Source: Leptospira alstonii serovar Sichuan str. 79601 (GTDB lineage Bacteria > Spirochaetota > Leptospiria > Leptospirales > Leptospiraceae). Taken from it: a stretch of 64,000 bases of DNA. A program made the position numbers and the translations under genes. The notes below the pieces were generated by a model that made no database searches, had not been told where the DNA came from, and was given only the letters and a program-made list of their open reading frames with translations. The stretch covers positions 56,001 to 120,000 of the forward strand of contig NZ_ANIK01000056.1 in assembly GCF_000347175.1 (NCBI RefSeq). Reading direction: 5' to 3'. Shown piece by piece: positions 59,678 to 64,000 of this stretch (positions are counted from its first letter, which is position 1; every line of letters starts with the position of its first letter).

Positions 59678-59950
59678 AAAGGTTTTGATCTTCTCTAACA
59701 AAACTTGAAATCCCCTTGATTTGAGATGTAGGCGATTTTCATGTCTAAACCGAAAAGAATTATTTATCAATCGTTTTTTTCAGCGCGGATGGAAATTCAA
59801 AAAGGAGCATTTAAATTGAGCGAGCGAGGTCGGGCGCCTATACAAACTCAACAAATGATTTCCAAAATCCTCAAGAAATCGCTAATATTAGATTTTTCTC
59901 GTAACCGGATCGCAACTTTTCTCGAAGGAATCAAACAGCGAGGAAAAAAG

Positions 59951-60934
59951 ATGAGAGAGAATTTATTTTGTTTCCTGTTTCGGAACCGTTATCTTGGGAT
60001 TTGGATTTTTCTTTGTATCTATTCTCTACAAGCGCATCCTCTGTTTTCGCAAAAGCAAGAGGAGAACCGAGAAGGAGAAAAGAAAAAGTCCGTTTTTGAG
60101 TTCTGGATCAAACGTCAGACCTACCGATGGACTCCTTACGATTATACTTCCTTTTCGGAACATTCTCCCTTGGAAAGTTCGAACAAAACGGATTCCGTAA
60201 AACAAAATCGGAAGGTATTGGTTCCGCTCGCATTTCGATACGATAATTTGGAGAAAAAGTTTAGGATCGAGATCTCCGCATACGAAATCGAATTAGCAAA
60301 CGCGAATACGAATTTTACTCGGTCCGGGGATCAGGTCCGAAGACATTATTTTAACCCGATGCTTCGTTCCGAAGCGGAATTCAATTTTTATAAAATTCTA
60401 ATTTGGAACGAGGACTGGAAAGTTTTCGCGGGCGCCGGGATACGAAATATTAATAAATATAAATACGGATACTTTCTTAAAGAGGGAAGTTATCAGGAAT
60501 ATTTCTATACATACGGTCCGCAGATCGTGTTGAATACGGAATACAAACTTTGGAAAGAAATTTCCGTACATCTAGGTCTGGATCTTTTTTATACGGAAGG
60601 CAATCGTTTTTATAAGGATAGGACGATCACGCCGGATGCAATCGTAGTTTCGAACGGAAACGCCGGGGTCAAAGGAATCTACCGAGGTTACGAGGTCGAT
60701 TTGTCTTTGAGTTATAAAATTTTTGATACGGTGAAACTCTACGTCGGTTACAACTATATCTATTCTTACTTTAGTTACTACGGATTTAGGCAGACGGACT
60801 TTAATTTGGGAAATCCTCAAATCTCTCCGTTTCAGACACAAGTTGACAATTCTCCGTCGCTTTCTCATTCGATTCGTTCAGGAAATCACGACATTTTGCA
60901 GGGGCTTTATCTGGGGATTGGAGTAAATTTTTAG
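59951..60934 (+). CDS. Outer-membrane-like beta protein
   Basis: The ATG at 59951 has GAGGAAAAAAG before it; the longer frame from 59741 crosses repeat DNA. The product has 327 residues. A signal segment (IWIFLCIYSLQAHPLFSQ) is followed by a mature part rich in alternating aromatic residues, such as VFAGAGIRNINKYKYGYFL, EISVHLGLDLFYTEGNRFY and VKLYVGYNYIYSYFSYYGF. It ends in Phe, as barrel proteins do. It may be the LA_2444/LA_4059-type outer membrane family of Leptospira; I recall the family but could not check. Confidence 0.75.
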   Translation: MRENLFCFLFRNRYLGIWIFLCIYSLQAHPLFSQKQEENREGEKKKSVFEFWIKRQTYRWTPYDYTSFSEHSPLESSNKTDSVKQNRKVLVPLAFRYDNLEKKFRIEISAYEIELANANTNFTRSGDQVRRHYFNPMLRSEAEFNFYKILIWNEDWKVFAGAGIRNINKYKYGYFLKEGSYQEYFYTYGPQIVLNTEYKLWKEISVHLGLDLFYTEGNRFYKDRTITPDAIVVSNGNAGVKGIYRGYEVDLSLSYKIFDTVKLYVGYNYIYSYFSYYGFRQTDFNLGNPQISPFQTQVDNSPSLSHSIRSGNHDILQGLYLGIGVNF

Positions 60935-61429
60935 AAACGGATGTTTCGTTTATCTTTCCATTGAAATTTTTGTTCGATGTCGGGTTAGCCACGAAAAATA
61001 TTTTTCTTTCTACTTTCCTTACGTTCAATCGAAAGACTGTATTTAAAAAGATTTAGACAAAGTGTTTTAGCGTCCATTTGATATGCCGATTTTGAGTTTG
61101 TCTCTAAATGTGCCGAATTTTTTCGCCATCGCACTCATTTCCGCAATTTTCGCGGATTTTGGAACGAGTTCTTTATATTTGCATTCCAATCCTCAACGTG
61201 AAATTTATTCTGGAGATAAATAATCCGCCTTTCGAACGTTAGGATATCCTTGATTGAAAAGAACGGGCAACTTCCGTTTTTTAAACCGAAGATAAATTTT
61301 CTGGATTTTTCGCTTATAGAGTATGCAGAAATTTTAAAAGGAGTGTTCAAATTGAGTGAACGCTCCAGTTTCTACAAAACTCAATTTTCCATCCAAAGTA
61401 AAATCCCACGAAGAATCCCCGTTATCAAC
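60935..61429. other. Gene-free stretch with LRR remnant and hairpin
   Basis: This holds the LRR remnant and the hairpin GGAGTGTTCA/TGAACGCTCC (61340-61366, nine of ten pairs). The hairpin and the bases around it resemble 59790-59829, upstream of the outer-membrane-like gene. An open frame from 61250 crosses it but is not protein-like before 61430. Confidence 0.6.
61149..61223 (+). pseudogene. Remnant of a small LRR gene (C-terminal part)
   Basis: The frame reads SSLYLHSNPQREIYSGDK and a TAA. The intact LRR gene downstream ends LYLYSNPLLPKEKERIRKALPKCEIYFGDK, so this is the same end with about 14 codons deleted between SNP and EIY. The codons for YLHSNP and the GAGATAAATAA end match well. No start or earlier repeats are visible. 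Confidence 0.75.
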
Positions 61430-61810
61430 ATGAACTTAGAACTGACTCATTTACAAAAAATCGCCGCTTTCCTTCTTATTTTTATTTGTCTCTTTGCCGA
61501 GTTGCAATCGGAGGAAGTTGAAAAAGAAACTTACACCGACTTAACAAAAGCGCTCCAAAATCCTTCGAAGGTTCTTAGTTTGGATTTGTGTGAGCAAAAA
61601 CTGACAACCCTTCCGAAAGAAATTGGAATCCTCCAGAATTTACAATGGTTGGATTTAAGTGAAAACCGGCTCACAAATTTTCCGGAAGCAGTCGAGCAAC
61701 TTAGGAACTTACGAAAATTGTATTTGTATTCCAATCCTCTCTTACCGAAAGAAAAAGAAAGAATTCGTAAAGCGCTTCCAAAATGTGAAATTTATTTTGG
61801 AGATAAATAA
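61430..61810 (+). CDS. Small secreted leucine-rich-repeat protein
   Basis: This 126-residue protein has a signal segment (IAAFLLIFICLFAELQS). It has the start sequence EKETYTDLTKALQNPSKV shared with the gene at 63667, then two to three LRRs (LSLDLCEQKLTTLPKEIG, LQWLDLSENRLTNFPEAV) and the common cap KEKERIRKALPKCEIYFGDK. The upstream frame to 61250 is not used here because it runs through repeat DNA. It is exported. It is close to the LRR remnant just upstream. Confidence 0.85.
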   Translation: MNLELTHLQKIAAFLLIFICLFAELQSEEVEKETYTDLTKALQNPSKVLSLDLCEQKLTTLPKEIGILQNLQWLDLSENRLTNFPEAVEQLRNLRKLYLYSNPLLPKEKERIRKALPKCEIYFGDK

Positions 61811-61923
61811 GGTTCTTACCTTGCAATCGAAATTAAACTGGATCCAAGATCTGTTCGATTTTCTCATAGGGAACAACCGCTCCTTATGAGAAAAGAAGAA
61901 TCATATTTTTTGAATATAATGTT

Positions 61924-62898
61924 TTACTGAAGGCTTACGTTTTTTGCCATTGTTTCCAAAGTTGAACCTATGTTCCCTAAAGTGCGATAATCGGCGAAAA
62001 GGGATCCTCCGCCGTAACTTTTCTTATAGATAATTCCGTTGTAATAGACTACGTTCAAACGATTTTTATCGTGCCAAACATAGGCGACACATTCTAATGT
62101 AACGGTATTGTAGCCTGTGTTGCTTTGGTATAAAAAAGGCAACTTGTTTAACCATAACGACTGCGGTATGTAAAAAAAGGAGGGATCGCTTGTGTACGGA
62201 TAAACCGGAGGATTGGGGTTATTCTGATATCCGACGTCGATATTGGATGTTAGATTAAAATGAACCGAATAACCATCGTGTCCGTCGATTTGAACGGAAG
62301 ATACGGTAGGTTGTTCTTCCGCAGGAGATACATGCAGAAAATTGAATGGAACTTTCGCGAAGTTGACTAACCAAGCAATTTGATCCGCAGTAATCAGCTC
62401 AATCACTCCCGTAGGATTAAAACTATTGTTCGGGAAGGAATATACCATCCCACCTTCGTCGTTTACGGTATACATTCCGAACCAGGCTTGGAAAAGTTCC
62501 GAACTTGGATCGAATCTTTGAGAGGTAGCGCCGCTTGCGGTTTTTGCGGCGAATAGGAAATAGTTTTTACCGGTAATCGGAATTCCGTTGATGTTCAATC
62601 CGAACGCTTGCCATACTTCATCCATCTGGGCGGAGAAAACTCGAGGGTCCCATTCAAACGGAATATAATAAAATTTGATATCGTCGATTGCTGCGGAATT
62701 CCATAGATGCAATTTAATCAGATTCCGATCTCTTGCCGGATTGAGCATATTTAATAAAGGTTCGCTTGAAATCAAAGTCTGGATGTCCCGGTTCTCGGAA
62801 TCACATCCGTAGGTCATCGTTATGGTTGAAAAAACGATGATGAATAAACGAAACATTTTTGCTTTTAATTTAGATCGATTCGTTCTTGTAGTCCTCAT
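61924..62898 (-). CDS. Hypothetical lipoprotein
   Basis: This 324-residue protein starts at 62898 with AGGAGA placed ten bases before the ATG; an internal ATG (62856) is possible. The signal segment FRLFIIVFSTITMTYGC ends in Cys32, a spirochaete lipobox. The mature part has many Tyr, Asn, Pro and Phe residues and an aromatic domain style (WNSAAIDDIKFYYIPFEWDP, NDEGGMVYSFPNNSF). I do not know the family. It lies between LRR genes on the opposite strand, so it is likely part of the same accessory cluster. Confidence 0.7.
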   Translation of the reverse strand: MRTTRTNRSKLKAKMFRLFIIVFSTITMTYGCDSENRDIQTLISSEPLLNMLNPARDRNLIKLHLWNSAAIDDIKFYYIPFEWDPRVFSAQMDEVWQAFGLNINGIPITGKNYFLFAAKTASGATSQRFDPSSELFQAWFGMYTVNDEGGMVYSFPNNSFNPTGVIELITADQIAWLVNFAKVPFNFLHVSPAEEQPTVSSVQIDGHDGYSVHFNLTSNIDVGYQNNPNPPVYPYTSDPSFFYIPQSLWLNKLPFLYQSNTGYNTVTLECVAYVWHDKNRLNVVYYNGIIYKKSYGGGSLFADYRTLGNIGSTLETMAKNVSLQ

Positions 62899-63666
62899 GA
62901 TTTTAATTCTCCTATGTGTTTGAAATAACGTGAATTCGATGTAAGAGATTATGAACTCCGTTTTCTGATCGAAAAGTGTTACTTACAAAGTAAACATTTC
63001 CCATTTCATACAATCCCTTATTGAACTCACAATATAAATAACCTTCTTCAACGGTTAAGATGATAGAAGATCGAAAGCAATTCTGTCAAAACGCCGATTT
63101 GTTGGCAAGTCCAGAATTATAATAAAAACATAATTTAGAAATAATTGTTTTGATTTGTTGTATGAAAAAATGAAAGAAAGCGGGCAGGTAGTTTACGTAA
63201 CGTGAATCCGTCCTTGAAAGGCAATCGAGTGATTCTTAGAGAGCGAGACATTCTAACTCTTGCATCACTGCTAAACTAAAACAGAACGGCTCTCTATGGA
63301 TCGCGTTGCAGATCCAAACATATAATTGCTTTTGCATTTGTTATACCGAACTCACGTTAAATAGCCGGGCTTTTACAAAAAAGGGGCACAATCTTATTGT
63401 CGAATGAAATAAACTTTCGGAGTTTATCAGGAGTTGTGTTTCAAAGAAAATCAAAAAATAAACGAAAAAAATGAGTAAAATGGCCTCGGTAGAATTCCCA
63501 CTTCACTTTCAATCTTTCAGAGGTTTTGATAAGCGAATCAGAATGATTTTTTTTAAATAACGTCTCGTACAAACGAAAATCGTTTTATTGCCGTTAGAGA
63601 TATGAAAAAATGGATTCGAGTTTCACTTTTTCAGAAAAATAAAAATGCCTCTTAGGAGAATCCCCG
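62899..63666. other. Gene-free AT-rich stretch with repeat leader
   Basis: No gene is visible in these 768 bases. At 63325-63362 (minus strand) AACGTGAGTTCGG, TATAACAAATGC and AAAAGCAATTATATG match the leader of the two-hairpin family, in a degraded copy without clear stems. The rest is AT-rich and presumably holds the promoter of the last LRR gene. Confidence 0.6.
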
Positions 63667-64000
63667 ATGAAATTTCGCTTAACGTCGATTTGTTTACAAA
63701 AAATCGCAACCTTCCTTTTAATTTTTCTTTGTTTCTTTTCTGAGTCTCAAACGGAGAAAATAAAGGAAGGAACTTATACTGACTTAACAATAGCTCTAGA
63801 AAATCCTTTGGATGTTCGTGTTCTGGATTTGAGAGACCAACAACTCGTAACTCTACCCAAGGAAATTGGAAAATTACAGAATTTGCAAGAGTTGAATTTG
63901 AGTTTTAACAATTTCACATCATTTCCTAAAGAAATGGGACAGCTGGGAAATTTACAAACGTTGAATTTGAATAATAACCAACTTACAATTCTCCCGAAAG
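63667..64000 (+). CDS. Small secreted LRR protein, 3' end cut by window edge
   Basis: It starts at the ATG at 63667 with AGGAGAATCCCCG before it. The first 111 residues are visible: a signal segment (IATFLLIFLCFFSESQT), the shared TYTDLTIALENPLDV, and then LRRs VRVLDLRDQQLVTLPKEIG, LQELNLSFNNFTSFPKEMG and LQTLNLNNNQLTILPK. It continues past the window. Its start closely resembles the gene at 61430, so the two are recent duplicates or share ancestry. Confidence 0.85.
   Translation, partial: MKFRLTSICLQKIATFLLIFLCFFSESQTEKIKEGTYTDLTIALENPLDVRVLDLRDQQLVTLPKEIGKLQNLQELNLSFNNFTSFPKEMGQLGNLQTLNLNNNQLTILPK

Overview
The window comes from a Leptospira chromosome, most likely the pathogenic clade. 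This rests on several protein types: a run of small secreted leucine-rich-repeat (LRR) proteins, a DUF1564-like protein, a DUF1577/PilZ-like protein, many lipoproteins with loose spirochaete lipoboxes, moderate GC, and many short dispersed intergenic repeats. The species cannot be fixed from the sequence alone. I saw no rRNA, tRNA, CRISPR array or intact transposase.

Region by region. 1-7.3 kb is mostly minus strand: a cut hypothetical gene, a WGR-domain protein, a large LRR protein, a lipoprotein, a Cys-rich protein and a degenerate J-domain membrane protein. 7.4-11.4 kb is a plus-strand run with miaB, an LptF/LptG-type permease and a receiver-like coiled-coil protein. 11.5-18.9 kb holds mgsA, a pair of exported TPR and NHL/VWA proteins, and a DUF1564-like gene. 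19-28.5 kb holds an HDAC-like deacetylase, a DUF4015-type glycoside hydrolase, acetoacetyl-CoA synthetase, a solute-binding protein, an enoyl-CoA hydratase pair and a PilZ-like protein whose two PilZ signatures are separated by about 220 residues. 29-40.8 kb is mainly minus strand: lipoproteins, a TPR protein, mtnC with an MFS transporter, and the NAD(P)HX repair enzyme. A plus-strand lipase-like hydrolase and a small-gene region (35.5-37.2 kb) with two toxin-antitoxin modules lie inside it. 40.9-50.6 kb is the conserved translation and RNA-decay operon rimP-nusA-infB-rbfA-truB-rpsO-pnp-M16 peptidase. 50.7-58.7 kb is accessory: a secreted protein, a single-chain Eco57I-like restriction-modification enzyme, a Kelch lipoprotein and two further genes, followed by dut. 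59-64 kb is an LRR cluster (two whole genes, one cut gene, one remnant) around an outer-membrane-like protein and a lipoprotein.

The most unusual content is between genes. First, a two-hairpin repeat occurs at 28.7, 31.8, 55.3 and (shortened) 57.4 kb. It keeps the same single-stranded skeleton while its stems change in a compensatory way. Second, two nearly identical 62-bp palindromic elements each follow a toxin gene on the minus strand and end in an attC-like core, so the 35.6-36.5 kb segment resembles integron cassettes. One of those toxins (VapC-like) carries an in-frame TGA where the family has Trp. Further items are a short element with matching inverted ends, a 69-bp tandem repeat that supplies the stop codon of a transporter gene, a Gly-rich tandem repeat inside IF2, and a relic of a second WGR gene start.
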